Counted from the first letter of the stretch, positions 16,778 to 24,759 are shown. The stretch: 64,000 nt of DNA from Solimonas sp. SE-A11 (GCF_030345715.1 NZ_JAUASX010000001.1:248001-312000); one strand, 5' to 3'. Translations and numbers: made by a program. The notes: generated by a model not told the origin, from the sequence alone.

Positions 16778-18603
16778 TTGTCGAGCTCACCTTTCTGTGC
16801 GCGGTCGTACAGGCGCGCCAATGCGAAACGGGCTTCGATCAGGTACTTCTCGATCTGGCGCTGCTGGCCAGCCAGTTCGCGCACCGCGATCGCCTTGAGC
16901 AGGGCATCCTGCTCGGCGCCGATCTGCTCGGCCAGGCCACGCAGCGTTTCCATGCGCTTCTTCAGGTTCTGCGCGCGTTCATAGGGGCCGTTGAAGCCAC
17001 CGGCCGGCGCAACAGCCACCGCCAGCGGTGCCGGCGCAGGCGCCGGTGCGGCCAGCTTGTCGGTGTAGGTGCCCGGGGCCGAGAGCTTGGTCTCGCTGCG
17101 CAGCTGGATGCGCAGGCCGGCAAATGGCACCTCGCTGTCCTGCTTGGCGCGCGACAGCAGCTCCGGGATGATCGCCGGCTCGCGCTCGACACTGCTCCAG
17201 CTCTTGTCGGCGGCGTCGATGCGACCACGCCAGGCGTCGATGTTGCGCGAGAGCATGCGCATGTCGCGGTAGTTCTTCAGTGCTTCCTGGAAGCGGTGCT
17301 CGGCCAGCAGTGACTGCAGGAAGTAGGTTTCCGGCGCGTCCGGCAGGTCCTTGAGCTTCCACTCCCAGCCCGCCTCGGAGTCGATGTCGCGGCGCACGAT
17401 GGTTTCCACCATGCGACCCTTGCGGATCGAATCCATGGCGATATCCATTCGCTTGCGGCCCTTCTCGAGCTCGCCGATGGCCTGCTCGTAGAACTTCAGC
17501 GCCTGCGTGTGCGCGCCCAGGCGGTCCAGCGTGAAGGGGATGGCCAGCCAGGCTTCCTGCACGGCGGGGTCCATGGGATCACGCGAGATCAGCTCCACCC
17601 AGGGAACCAGGGCCTTGCGCAGCGCCTCTTCCTCGTCCTTCTGCGCCTTGGACAGGCGGAAGTTGCGCAGGTTGGCGCGCTTGAAGATGTCGTCTTCCAG
17701 GAAGCCGGGGCGCAGCAGCACGCCCAGCGTCGAGAAGTTGGAGAACGGGCTCTCTTCCTTGGTCTGGTCGCCCACTTCCACGCGGCGCGTCTTCTCGCCG
17801 GTGGGAGCGAGCTCCGCCCAGCCCAGGCCCAGCAGGGCACGGTTGGAGAAGGGCCCATCCAGGCGGATGCGCGAGAACACCGGCTTGGCGGTGCCGCCCT
17901 GCTTGTTCTGCAGGAACCAGTAACCCAGCGTCAGGTTGGCGCGATCACGCAGTGCCAGGTCCTCGGAGGTCACCGGGCGCAGGCGCCCGACCTTGTCGAG
18001 GATGGTGACGCCCTGCGCGGCGCGGCCGTCGTTGATCAACGCCACGCCCAGGTTGTAGCGGGTGTACTCGGACAGTTTGCTGGCGTTGTCCTCGGCGGTG
18101 AGGGCCTCGGCGGCCTCGCTGTAGCGGCCCTCGGCCATCAGCACGCGGGTGTAGAGATCCTGCCAGTCCTCGACCAGGGTCTTGGGCAGCTTCTCCTTCA
18201 TGCGGAGCAGTGTGGCGCGCGACTCCGCGTTGTAGCCGCGCTGGTAGTCGAACTCGGCCAGCTTCAGGCGGGCCTTGGCCAGCACCAGCGGATCGGGAGT
18301 GCCCGTGGCCAGGTTGCGATAGATCGCCTCGGCCTCGTCGCGCATGCCGAAGGACAGGTAGCTCTCGGCCAGGCGCCACTGGAAGTCGGCCGGCATGCGG
18401 GCCGGGTCCTTGCCACGGCTGCCGGACAGCAACTCGACCAGGGCCGAGAAATAGCGGCCGTCGGCGTCCAGGAACATCGCGCTGCGGACCAGCGGATCGG
18501 TCTTGGTGCCGGAGACATAGGATTCGGCAGCCGCGGCGGTGCCGGCGGCCATCATCGCCGCGGCAGCCAGGCTGCCGCAGAGCAGTTTGCGCGGGGATAT
18601 CAC
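16774..18603 (-). CDS. Exported TPR-repeat protein (609 residues)
   Basis: The protein has a signal peptide (ISPRKLLCGSLAAAAMMAAG, cleavage after AAAAA) and no lipobox Cys at the right place, so it should be periplasmic or cell-surface. Helical repeats include WRLAESYLSFGMRDEAEAIY and YTRYNLGVALINDGRAAQG. I use GTG 18603, which overlaps the previous TGA and has a GGAGG ribosome site eight bases upstream (18612-18616). A further in-frame GTG at 18618 has no such site. It is the second gene of the operon, and the next ATG overlaps its stop. No enzymatic motif is visible. Confidence 0.8.
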   Translation of the reverse strand: MISPRKLLCGSLAAAAMMAAGTAAAAESYVSGTKTDPLVRSAMFLDADGRYFSALVELLSGSRGKDPARMPADFQWRLAESYLSFGMRDEAEAIYRNLATGTPDPLVLAKARLKLAEFDYQRGYNAESRATLLRMKEKLPKTLVEDWQDLYTRVLMAEGRYSEAAEALTAEDNASKLSEYTRYNLGVALINDGRAAQGVTILDKVGRLRPVTSEDLALRDRANLTLGYWFLQNKQGGTAKPVFSRIRLDGPFSNRALLGLGWAELAPTGEKTRRVEVGDQTKEESPFSNFSTLGVLLRPGFLEDDIFKRANLRNFRLSKAQKDEEEALRKALVPWVELISRDPMDPAVQEAWLAIPFTLDRLGAHTQALKFYEQAIGELEKGRKRMDIAMDSIRKGRMVETIVRRDIDSEAGWEWKLKDLPDAPETYFLQSLLAEHRFQEALKNYRDMRMLSRNIDAWRGRIDAADKSWSSVEREPAIIPELLSRAKQDSEVPFAGLRIQLRSETKLSAPGTYTDKLAAPAPAPAPLAVAVAPAGGFNGPYERAQNLKKRMETLRGLAEQIGAEQDALLKAIAVRELAGQQRQIEKYLIEARFALARLYDRAQKGELDK

Positions 18604-19190
18604 TTCTTGGGCCTCCACTGCGTCATGGAGATGCCGGCCTTGGACAGGCGCGTGCGGCGCGAGATGCTGAATTCGAGGTTGGTTTCACGCTGGTCCTTGT
18701 CGAACACGGCCTCGTAGCTGTCGCCCACCGGCGGCGCATCGGCCTTGGCGTCGGCCATCTGGCCGCTGTAGCTGATGCGGATGCGGTGCGCCCCCGCGCC
18801 GACGGCCGTGCGCAGCACGCGCTGCATGTGGCCCTCGGAGAGCATCGCCTTGGCGTCGCGGTCGGTGTAGGCGAAGGTCTGGGGCGCATTGCCGTCCACC
18901 GCCACGCTCACTTCCTTCAGCAGCAGGCCCGGCACCTTCACCGACAGGTATACGGAAAGGCGCGCATGTGGCGGGAAGAGCACATCGTCTTCCACCTGCT
19001 GGGCTTCGGTGTTGAAGCCGAGCGCTTCTTTCTTGAATGCCTGCACGGCTTGGTCGAGCTTGAGCGTCTGCTCTTCGAGTTCGGCGGCGCTGGGGCTGGC
19101 GGCCTTAGCCGGCAGGGCCAGCGCGAGCAGCGCAACGGGCAATGCAACGAGCATCAGGCCTGCGGACTTGCGGCAGTCGGAGAGGGGCAT
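18600..19190 (-). CDS. Exported coiled-coil protein, first gene of the TPR/ExbBD operon
   Basis: A 196-residue product with a signal peptide (LMLVALPVALLALALPAKA). A short heptad-like helix follows (ELEEQTLKLDQAVQAFKKEA, about residues 36-55), then a beta-rich domain (ARLSVYLSVKVPGLLLKEVSVAV, HRIRISYSGQMADAK, TNLEFSISRRTRL). Proteins like this are sometimes labelled AraC-family regulators in databases, but no helix-turn-helix is visible and the protein is exported. ATG 19190 is preferred to earlier starts because the signal peptide begins there. It leads a cluster of ten same-strand genes, seven of whose junctions overlap or nearly overlap. Function unknown. Confidence 0.72.
   Translation of the reverse strand: MPLSDCRKSAGLMLVALPVALLALALPAKAASPSAAELEEQTLKLDQAVQAFKKEALGFNTEAQQVEDDVLFPPHARLSVYLSVKVPGLLLKEVSVAVDGNAPQTFAYTDRDAKAMLSEGHMQRVLRTAVGAGAHRIRISYSGQMADAKADAPPVGDSYEAVFDKDQRETNLEFSISRRTRLSKAGISMTQWRPKK
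18612..18616 (-). promoter_or_regulatory. Ribosome binding site deciding the GTG start of the 609-residue TPR gene
   Basis: GGAGG on the minus strand lies eight bases before GTG 18603. It sits inside the coding end of the previous gene, which supports translational coupling. Confidence 0.6.
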
Positions 19191-19222
19191 CGGGGATTGG
19201 CTTCGCGTCTGAATCTGGCCGG

Positions 19223-19249
19223 AGTGTAGCAAAAGGAATGAGCGGTCAA
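19223..19249 (-). promoter_or_regulatory. Candidate promoter for the TPR/ExbBD operon
   Basis: On the minus strand TTGACC (19249-19244) and TACACT (19228-19223) are 15 bases apart, shorter than ideal, about 33 bases before the first ATG. The hexamers are good but the spacing makes this tentative. Confidence 0.4.
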
Positions 19250-19428
19250 CCCTGCCCGCTGTCACGCTGTGACCACGGACGGGGCTTCATGTTCCACCGA
19301 TGGGCTCATTGGCGTGCGCACGTTTGTCGGCCCTGCACGCTCCCCGGTCGGCCAGGGTAGATTTTCCTACATGTCGCAGGCCCCGAAAGCCGCATGGCGC
19401 AAGGCTTTGCGGGCGATCAGCGGCTTTG
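19250..19428. other. Divergent intergenic region between the TPR/ExbBD operon and hupB
   Basis: The gene-free interval runs from 19191 to 19598. Apart from the two promoters listed I see no coding sequence or strong repeat in it. The 5' leader of hupB would be about 135 bases long. Confidence 0.5.
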
Positions 19429-19457
19429 TTGACGCTCTACAGGTCGCTTGTTATAAA
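19429..19457 (+). promoter_or_regulatory. Sigma-70 promoter of hupB
   Basis: TTGACG (19429-19434) and TATAAA (19452-19457) have an ideal 17-base spacer, followed by a GC-rich start region. It is the best-matching promoter in the window and fits a highly expressed gene. Confidence 0.8.
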
Positions 19458-19598
19458 GCGCCGGACCTGGGCTCCAGCCGTCCCCAACGGGCTTCGCCGC
19501 CGTCACGGCCAAGTCACTCCGAGCCAGGAAAATCCGCATCCAGCATCCAGTCGGCCATCAGGCCGTATCAAATAATCCGTCTGTGAGGGAATGAGTCA

Positions 19599-19871
19599 AT
19601 GAACAAGACCGATCTGATCAACGCGGTTGCCAACAAGGCCGAACTGTCGAAGGCCGACGCCGGCCGCGCGATCGATTCTCTGTTTGAAGTGGTGGCCAAG
19701 GCTCTGAAGAAGCGCGACAAGGTTTCGCTGGTGGGCTTCGGCACCTTCCAGGTGCGCGAGCGCAAGGCCCGTACCGGCCGCAATCCCAAGACCGGCGCCC
19801 CCCTGAAGATCAAGGCCAGCAAGACGCCGTCATTTAAAGCTGGCAAAGCGCTGAAAGACGCTGTAAAGTAG
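19599..19871 (+). CDS. hupB: DNA-binding protein HU-beta
   Basis: A 90-residue nucleoid protein that binds and bends DNA without strong sequence preference. The canonical start [20 protein letters not shown], the [21 protein letters not shown] arm with the intercalating Pro, and full length are all present. TGAGGGAATGAG upstream provides the ribosome site. In pseudomonads and enterics hupB lies between lon and ppiD; here it stands alone, followed 44 bases later by tRNA-Val and tRNA-Asp with no terminator in between, so the tRNAs may be partly cotranscribed with it. Confidence 0.97.
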   Translation: MNKTDLINAVANKAELSKADAGRAIDSLFEVVAKALKKRDKVSLVGFGTFQVRERKARTGRNPKTGAPLKIKASKTPSFKAGKALKDAVK

Positions 19872-19914
19872 CGGGCTCTTCTGGGGCGTTCGGTACGAAC
19901 GGCCAAGGTTCGAG

Positions 19915-19990
19915 GGGTGCTTAGCTCAGTTGGTAGAGCGTCGCCCTTACAAGGCGTAGGTCGGGGGTTCGAGCCCCTCAGCACCCACCA
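19915..19990 (+). tRNA. tRNA-Val (anticodon TAC)
   Basis: Acceptor GGGTGCT pairs with AGCACCC, the anticodon loop CTTACAA carries TAC, the T-loop is TTCGAGC and CCA is encoded. Confidence 0.96.
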
Positions 19991-20001
19991 GAGGATACAG
20001 T

Positions 20002-20078
20002 GGAGCGGTAGTTCAGTTGGTTAGAATACCGGCCTGTCACGCCGGGGGTCGCGGGTTCGAGCCCCGTCCGCTCCGCCA
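20002..20078 (+). tRNA. tRNA-Asp (anticodon GTC)
   Basis: Acceptor GGAGCGG pairs with CCGCTCC, the anticodon loop CTGTCAC carries GTC, and CCA is encoded. It follows tRNA-Val by 11 bases. Confidence 0.96.
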
Positions 20079-20090
20079 CTCTATAGAAGT

Positions 20091-20124
20091 AAAAACCGGC
20101 CACCGAAAGGTGGCCGGTTTTTTT
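20091..20124 (+). terminator. Rho-independent terminator after tRNA-Asp
   Basis: Stem AAACCGGCCACC/GGTGGCCGGTTT with a GAAA tetraloop and a run of seven T. Confidence 0.9.
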
Positions 20125-20218
20125 GTGCCTGCTGTCCGGTCCCGCGCGCCCAGGCATTGGCTGATCTGCGCCGGTTCAGCCGCTCCATCGGCTCGTCTGC
20201 GCTCTGGAAGAGGCAGCA

Positions 20219-20243
20219 CAAAAAAGGCGGCCTCGCGGCCGCC
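20219..20243 (-). terminator. Terminator of the acyl-CoA dehydrogenase gene
   Basis: On the minus strand GGCGGCC/GGCCGCC with a four-base loop is followed by six T. It lies 40 bases beyond the stop codon. Confidence 0.75.
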
Positions 20244-20282
20244 TCTCTCCTCCAGGCTCTCGCCCTTATTGTCCCGTCCCTA

Positions 20283-21485
20283 TCAGGCTGCGCTCTCGGC
20301 CGCCTTCCTGGCTTCGAACTTCTTCTTCCCCGGCAGGATGTTCATCATCTTGCAGATGATGCCCAGCATCACCTCGTCAGCACCGCCGCCGATCGACACC
20401 AGGCGGGTGTCACGGTAGGCGCGGGAGACGTTGTTCTCCCACATGAAGCCCTGGCCGCCCCAGTACTGCAGGCAGGCGTCGGTGACCTCGCGGCCCACGC
20501 GACCGATCTTGAGCTTGCACATGGAGGCCAGCATGGCCACCTCCTGCGGCGACTTCTTGCCCAGCACGTACTCCTCGGTGGTCTGGTAGATCAGCGCCTT
20601 GAGCGACTCCACTTCGGTGCGCAGTTCCGCCAGGCGGAAGTGCACCGACTGGTTGTCCAGCAGCGACTGGCCGAAGGCCTGGCGCTGTCCGGTGTACTCG
20701 ATGGTCTCCTTGATGATGTTGAACAGGCCGTCGATCCCGGAGGCGGCGCCGAACAGACGCTCCTCCTGGAACTGCATCATCTGGATGGTGAAGCCCATAC
20801 CCTCGCTGCCGATCAGGTTGCGGCGCGGCACGCGCACGTTGTCCATGAAGATCATGGCCGTGTCGGAGGAGCGCATGCCCAGCTTGTCCAGCTTGGTCTT
20901 GCGGTCGATGCCCTTGGCGTCCATCGGCACCACGATCAGCGACTTGTTCATGTGCGGCTTGCCCTCGCCGGTGTTCACCAGCATGCAGGCCCAGTCCGAC
21001 TGGGTGCCGTTGGTGATCCACATCTTGGAGCCGTTGATCACGTAGTCGTCGCCCTCGCGGCGCGCCGTGGTCTTGATGGCGGCCACGTCGGAGCCGGCCG
21101 AGGCCTCGGACACCGCGATGGACACCACCATCTCGCCCTTGATCGCCGGATCCAGGTATTCCTTGCGCAGCGCCGGCGAGCCGAAGCGGGCCAGGGCCGG
21201 GGTGGCCATGTCGGTCTGCACGCCGATACCCATTGGCACGCCGCCGCAGAGGCAGTTGCCCAGCGCCTGGGCAAAGAGCATCTGGTAGGAGTAATCCAGC
21301 CCGAGGCCGCCGTTCTCCACCGGCTTGTTGATGCCCAGCAGGCCCAGGTCGCCCATGCGCTTGAGCACCTCGTGGGCCGGCCAGATGCCGGCCTTCTCCC
21401 ACTCCGCCACGTGCGGATTCAGCTCTTCCTCGACGAAGCGCTTGGTGGTGCGGTACAGCTCCTCGTGCTCGTGGGTAAATTGCAT
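20283..21485 (-). CDS. Acyl-CoA dehydrogenase, AtuD/citronellyl-CoA dehydrogenase-like
   Basis: A 400-residue FAD-dependent acyl-CoA dehydrogenase that would insert an alpha-beta double bond into an acyl-CoA. FAD-binding segments VSEASAGSDVAAIKTTA and MWITNGTQSDW are present, with QFQEERLFGAA, IEYTGQRQAFGQ and the C-terminal YRDTRLVSIGGGADEVMLGI. The overall sequence most resembles the AtuD/citronellyl-CoA type as I remember it, so branched or terpenoid acyl-CoAs are possible substrates; no other atu or liu genes are in view. ATG 21485 has GGAG twelve bases upstream and begins with the usual family N terminus (FTHEHEELYRTTKRFVEEE). It may be read together with the glutaminyl cyclase gene 91 bases upstream. 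Confidence 0.85.
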   Translation of the reverse strand: MQFTHEHEELYRTTKRFVEEELNPHVAEWEKAGIWPAHEVLKRMGDLGLLGINKPVENGGLGLDYSYQMLFAQALGNCLCGGVPMGIGVQTDMATPALARFGSPALRKEYLDPAIKGEMVVSIAVSEASAGSDVAAIKTTARREGDDYVINGSKMWITNGTQSDWACMLVNTGEGKPHMNKSLIVVPMDAKGIDRKTKLDKLGMRSSDTAMIFMDNVRVPRRNLIGSEGMGFTIQMMQFQEERLFGAASGIDGLFNIIKETIEYTGQRQAFGQSLLDNQSVHFRLAELRTEVESLKALIYQTTEEYVLGKKSPQEVAMLASMCKLKIGRVGREVTDACLQYWGGQGFMWENNVSRAYRDTRLVSIGGGADEVMLGIICKMMNILPGKKKFEARKAAESAA

Positions 21486-21576
21486 TACCAAAACTCCGAT
21501 GAATAGCGATGAGGCCACTATACATCTGCGGTTATATCAAAGGCTACGCCTTCATAATCCGCATTGGTAATTATTA

Positions 21577-22395
21577 TTACTTATTGACTGAGGAAGTCGC
21601 CGCCGGGTGCAAGGCGGGCCAATCCACGCGCAGCGCGAAGAGCCGCGGCCACCACTTGCCGGTGACATATATAAGGTCATGCTCCGAGTCGTAGGCCAGG
21701 CCGTTGAGCACGGCACCGTCGGGCAGGTTCGTGGGGTCGGGCAGCCGGCGCCGCAGCGGCGCCAGATCCAGCCATCCGCCGACGCGGCCGTCCGCCGGGT
21801 TGATCAACGCGACACGATCGCTGTACCAGACATTGGCCAGGAGCCAGCCGCGTGCGAATTCCAGCTCGTTGAGTTGCGCGACGGGTCCGCTGCCATCACG
21901 CACCTCCACCTGTCGCAGATCGCGATGCGTCTGCGGGTCCATGAAGGTCAACCGATGGCTGCCATCGCTGCGCACCAGCTCCTTGCCGATGCTGGCCAGG
22001 CCCCAGCCTTCGCCGGGAAACCGGAACTCGCGCAGCAGGCGCAGCTTCAGGTCGAACACGAAGCCGCGTTGTTCACGCCAGCTCAGCACATGCACCTCGT
22101 CGCCGTGCAGCGCAAGCCCCTCGGCGAAAACCGAGCGCGGCAAAGCCACCCGTTTCAGGGTCCGCTGGTCGCTCAAACGGGTCTCAAACAGCGCAGATTG
22201 CGCGTAAAGGCCGCTGCTCTCGAACAGACTGTCGTCGCGAAAAGCAAGGCCCTGAGTGAAGCGTTTCGAGTCGTGCGGCAACTCGCGCAGCAGTTCGTAC
22301 GAAATCGCTGAAACGCTGTATCCATCAGCGTTTGCGGGCATTCCGCACGCAAAAAATTGAACGATCAAAACGCAAAGCGCAGCAATTTTTTTCAT
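21577..22395 (-). CDS. Glutaminyl-peptide cyclotransferase (glutamine cyclotransferase)
   Basis: A 272-residue exported protein (signal peptide MKKIAALCVLIVQFFACGMP...). It is a five-bladed propeller of the bacterial/plant glutaminyl cyclase family, which converts N-terminal Gln of peptides to pyroglutamate. Family markers visible are HDSKRFTQGLAF, the DSLFESSGLY segment, EGWGLAS, RSDGSHRLTFMDP, LNELEFARGWLLANVWYSD, and the C-terminal LNGLAYDSEHDLIYVTGKWWPRLF. ATG 22395 is chosen because it opens the signal peptide; the longer frame runs antisense through the histone-like gene. It diverges from the H1-like gene across an AT-rich promoter region. Confidence 0.88.
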   Translation of the reverse strand: MKKIAALCVLIVQFFACGMPANADGYSVSAISYELLRELPHDSKRFTQGLAFRDDSLFESSGLYAQSALFETRLSDQRTLKRVALPRSVFAEGLALHGDEVHVLSWREQRGFVFDLKLRLLREFRFPGEGWGLASIGKELVRSDGSHRLTFMDPQTHRDLRQVEVRDGSGPVAQLNELEFARGWLLANVWYSDRVALINPADGRVGGWLDLAPLRRRLPDPTNLPDGAVLNGLAYDSEHDLIYVTGKWWPRLFALRVDWPALHPAATSSVNK

Positions 22396-22436
22396 GCGGT
22401 TCGTCGAGTGTGAAAAAGTCACTCCAGATAAAGACG

Positions 22437-22465
22437 TTGCTTTTTTATTTATTTTTAAGTAAATA
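22437..22465 (+). promoter_or_regulatory. Promoter of the histone H1-like gene
   Basis: TTGCTT (22437-22442) and TAAATA (22460-22465) have a 17-base spacer that is almost entirely A/T, striking in this GC-rich genome and suggestive of UP-like or nucleoid-protein-responsive DNA. Confidence 0.6.
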
Positions 22466-22502
22466 TTCACAACAGGGAAATGCGAGTTGCATCTCCTGCT
22501 CA

Positions 22503-22520
22503 TGCGGAAAGCGTTCCGCA
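22503..22520 (+). promoter_or_regulatory. Hairpin in the 5' leader of the H1-like gene
   Basis: TGCGGAA and TTCCGCA form a perfect 7-bp stem around AGCG. It ends about 26 bases before the start codon and could influence translation or be an operator; no known regulator is recognised. Confidence 0.35.
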
Positions 22521-22546
22521 AACCGTCTAGATCGGAGGATTGTGAC

Positions 22547-22768
22547 ATGGCAACCACTGCAAAGAAGGCTGTAAAGAAGGCTGCGAAGAAGCCGGCTGCG
22601 AAGAAGGCTGTGAAGAAGGTTGCGGCCAAGAAGCCGGCCGCCAAGAAGGCTGCCGCCAAGAAGCCGGCCGCCAAGAAGGCCGTGAAGAAGGCTGCCGCCA
22701 AGAAGCCGGCCGCCAAGAAGGCCGTGAAGAAGGCTGCGAAGAAGGCCAAGGCTGCTGCCAAGGTCTAA
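22547..22768 (+). CDS. Histone H1-like Lys/Ala/Pro repeat protein
   Basis: A 73-residue protein made almost only of Lys, Ala, Pro and Val, in tandem copies of AAKKPAAKKAVKK-type units, closely resembling the C-terminal tail of eukaryotic histone H1 and bacterial proteins of the AlgP/Hc1 kind. Such proteins coat and condense DNA. The DNA is itself a set of near-perfect repeats, so copy number could vary between strains. GGAGG ten bases before ATG 22547 is an excellent ribosome site. The protein has no folded domain. Confidence 0.85.
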   Translation: MATTAKKAVKKAAKKPAAKKAVKKVAAKKPAAKKAAAKKPAAKKAVKKAAAKKPAAKKAVKKAAKKAKAAAKV

Positions 22769-22838
22769 GCTGTAAGCCTCAAAGGTTCGGGCGGACATGC
22801 GCCGCCCGCGCAGCTTCACCATTCACGCATGATCGATA

Positions 22839-22876
22839 TCGCCACGCCGGGTCTTCCTGCGTGGCGATTCTTTTTT
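22839..22876 (+). terminator. Terminator after the H1-like gene
   Basis: Stem TCGCCACGC/GCGTGGCGA with an 11-base loop and a TTCTTTTTT tail. Confidence 0.8.
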
Positions 22877-22926
22877 CCGGGCGCCGTTACAATGTCCGCC
22901 TCATTTACTGACGACGGACACCTCAC

Positions 22927-23793
22927 ATGATCCGCAGCATGACGGGCTACGCCCGAGCGGAAGTGCAGAAGCCCTGGGGCCGGCTCAGCTGGGAGCTGCG
23001 CTCGGTCAACCACCGCTACCTCGACCTGCAGCTCAAGATGCCGGAGGAATTCCGCGCCATCGAGAACGAACTGCGCGTGCTGGCCGGTGCCCGCCTGGGC
23101 CGCGGCAAGGTCGAATGCGGCCTGCGCTTCAACCGCGAGGCCCAGGCCGACGAAAAGCTGCAGCTGGACGTGGGCCGCCTGCGCCAGCTGCGCGAGGCCA
23201 TGGACGCCGTGTCACATGAATGCGGTCCCCTGACCGCCACCGACCCCATCCGCCTGCTGTCCTTCCCGGGCGTGCTGCGCCAGGAGCAGGCCGACTTCGC
23301 GCCAATGCTGGCCGAGGCCAAGGCCTTGTTCGAGCGCGCCCTGGAAGACTTCAGCGCCACCCGTGGCCGCGAGGGCGAACGCCTGGGTCACTTCCTGACC
23401 GAGCGCACCGTGGCCCTGGCCGAGCTGGTGGCCAAGGTCCGCGAGCGTCACCCGCAGGTGCGCGACCAGTGGCTGCAGAAGCTGCGCAGCCGCTGCGCCG
23501 AACTGGGCGTGGAGATCGAGCCGCAGCGCCTGGCCCAGGAAACCGCCCTGGCCGCCACCCGCCTGGACGTGGAAGAGGAAATGTCGCGCCTGCTCAGCCA
23601 CCTGGAGGAGGTGAAGCAGGCCTGCGCCCGTGGCGAGTCGGTCGGCCGCCGTCTGGACTTCCTGATGCAGGAACTCAACCGCGAAGCCAACACGCTGTCG
23701 TCCAAGTCCCAGGACGCCGAGATCACCCGCTGCGCCGTCGAGATGAAGGTCATCATCGAACAGATGCGCGAGCAGGTTCAGAACATCGAGTGA
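22927..23793 (+). CDS. yicC: YicC-family endoribonuclease
   Basis: A 288-residue cytoplasmic protein with the YicC_N start [18 protein letters not shown], the [18 protein letters not shown] segment, and the DUF1732-type C terminus ([21 protein letters not shown], then [17 protein letters not shown]). YicC-type proteins are reported to be endoribonucleases. It lies just upstream of gmk, the normal gammaproteobacterial order, separated by only seven bases, so the two are cotranscribed. Confidence 0.95.
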   Translation: MIRSMTGYARAEVQKPWGRLSWELRSVNHRYLDLQLKMPEEFRAIENELRVLAGARLGRGKVECGLRFNREAQADEKLQLDVGRLRQLREAMDAVSHECGPLTATDPIRLLSFPGVLRQEQADFAPMLAEAKALFERALEDFSATRGREGERLGHFLTERTVALAELVAKVRERHPQVRDQWLQKLRSRCAELGVEIEPQRLAQETALAATRLDVEEEMSRLLSHLEEVKQACARGESVGRRLDFLMQELNREANTLSSKSQDAEITRCAVEMKVIIEQMREQVQNIE

Positions 23794-23800
23794 TCCGCGC

Positions 23801-24442
23801 ATGACGGTATCCGGCACGGCGGCGGGCACGCTGTTCATCGTTTCCGCGCCTTCGGGCGGCGGCAAGACCAGCCTGACCCGGGCCCTGGTCCCGCACCTGG
23901 CGGCTCAGGGCATCCCTGCGGACATCTCGGTGTCCTACACCACTCGTGCCCCGCGGCCCGGCGAGATGGATGGCACGCATTACCACTTCGTGACCCGTGA
24001 GACCTTCGCCGGCATGGCGGAGCGGGGCGAGTTCTTCGAGCATGCCGAGGTCTTCGGCAACCTCTACGGCACCGGCCGGGCCAGGACCGAGGCCCTGCTG
24101 GCGGCGGGGCATGACGTGATCCTGGATATCGACTGGCAGGGTGCCCGCCAGGTCCGGGGTCAGACCGACGAGGCGGTGGGCATCTTCATCCTGCCCCCGT
24201 CCCTGGAGGAACTGGAGCGCCGCCTGCGCGGCCGCAGCCAGGACAGCGACGAGGTCATCGCTCGCCGCATGGCCCAGGCCCATGACGAGATGTCCCACCA
24301 TGACGAGTACGACTATCTGATCGTCAATGAGGACTTCGACCGGGCCCTGCGGGAGATTTCGGCCGTTTTCGTGGCTCACCGGCTCCTTATAGAGGGGCAG
24401 ACGCGCCGCCACCGGGACCGGATTCGTGGCTTGCTGGCTTAA
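23801..24442 (+). CDS. gmk: Guanylate kinase
   Basis: A 213-residue enzyme phosphorylating GMP to GDP with ATP. The P-loop is [10 protein letters not shown] near residue 15; the GMP-binding region [20 protein letters not shown] and the [10 protein letters not shown] segment are intact. It starts seven bases after yicC and precedes rpoZ and spoT, linking guanine nucleotide supply with ppGpp metabolism, as in many gammaproteobacteria. Confidence 0.97.
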   Translation: MTVSGTAAGTLFIVSAPSGGGKTSLTRALVPHLAAQGIPADISVSYTTRAPRPGEMDGTHYHFVTRETFAGMAERGEFFEHAEVFGNLYGTGRARTEALLAAGHDVILDIDWQGARQVRGQTDEAVGIFILPPSLEELERRLRGRSQDSDEVIARRMAQAHDEMSHHDEYDYLIVNEDFDRALREISAVFVAHRLLIEGQTRRHRDRIRGLLA

Positions 24443-24495
24443 AAGCGCCCGATCCGGTACCATGCCGCCCTTGTTTTTGCCAGAGTTCTGCTGCC

Positions 24496-24759
24496 ATGGC
24501 CCGTGTAACCGTTGAAGACTGCCTCGCCCGCATCCCCAACCAGTTCGACCTGACCCTGGTCGCCGCCAAGCGCGCGCGCCAGCTGGCCCGCGGCGCCGAC
24601 GCCCGCCTGCCCTGGGGCAACCACAAGTCCACGGTCCTGTCCCTGCGCGAGATCGCCGAGGGCTACATCGACCGCAGCGTGCTCGAAGAGATCGACCTGC
24701 CGGCCGTGCAGCAACCGAAGGTGGAGCTGGAAGCGCTGGACCCGAGTTTCGATGCCTAA
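24496..24759 (+). CDS. rpoZ: RNA polymerase omega subunit
   Basis: An 87-residue omega subunit. The conserved [19 protein letters not shown] start, the [16 protein letters not shown] helix and [15 protein letters not shown] are all present. Omega helps assemble core polymerase and contributes to a ppGpp site. It lies 53 bases after gmk and is followed by a clear terminator, so spoT is read from a separate promoter or by read-through. Confidence 0.97.
   Translation: MARVTVEDCLARIPNQFDLTLVAAKRARQLARGADARLPWGNHKSTVLSLREIAEGYIDRSVLEEIDLPAVQQPKVELEALDPSFDA

Noticed and set aside
13691-16984. A 1097-codon plus-strand open frame opposite the large TPR genes
   Set aside because: Its translation is Leu/Gly/Arg/Val low-complexity with no domain. 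The opposite strand encodes clear TPR repeats with signal peptides and coupled starts. It is a GC-bias shadow.
22547-22768. A CRISPR array or tandem non-coding repeat
   Set aside because: The repeats are in-frame codons for Lys/Ala/Pro with a good start and ribosome site and no unique spacers.
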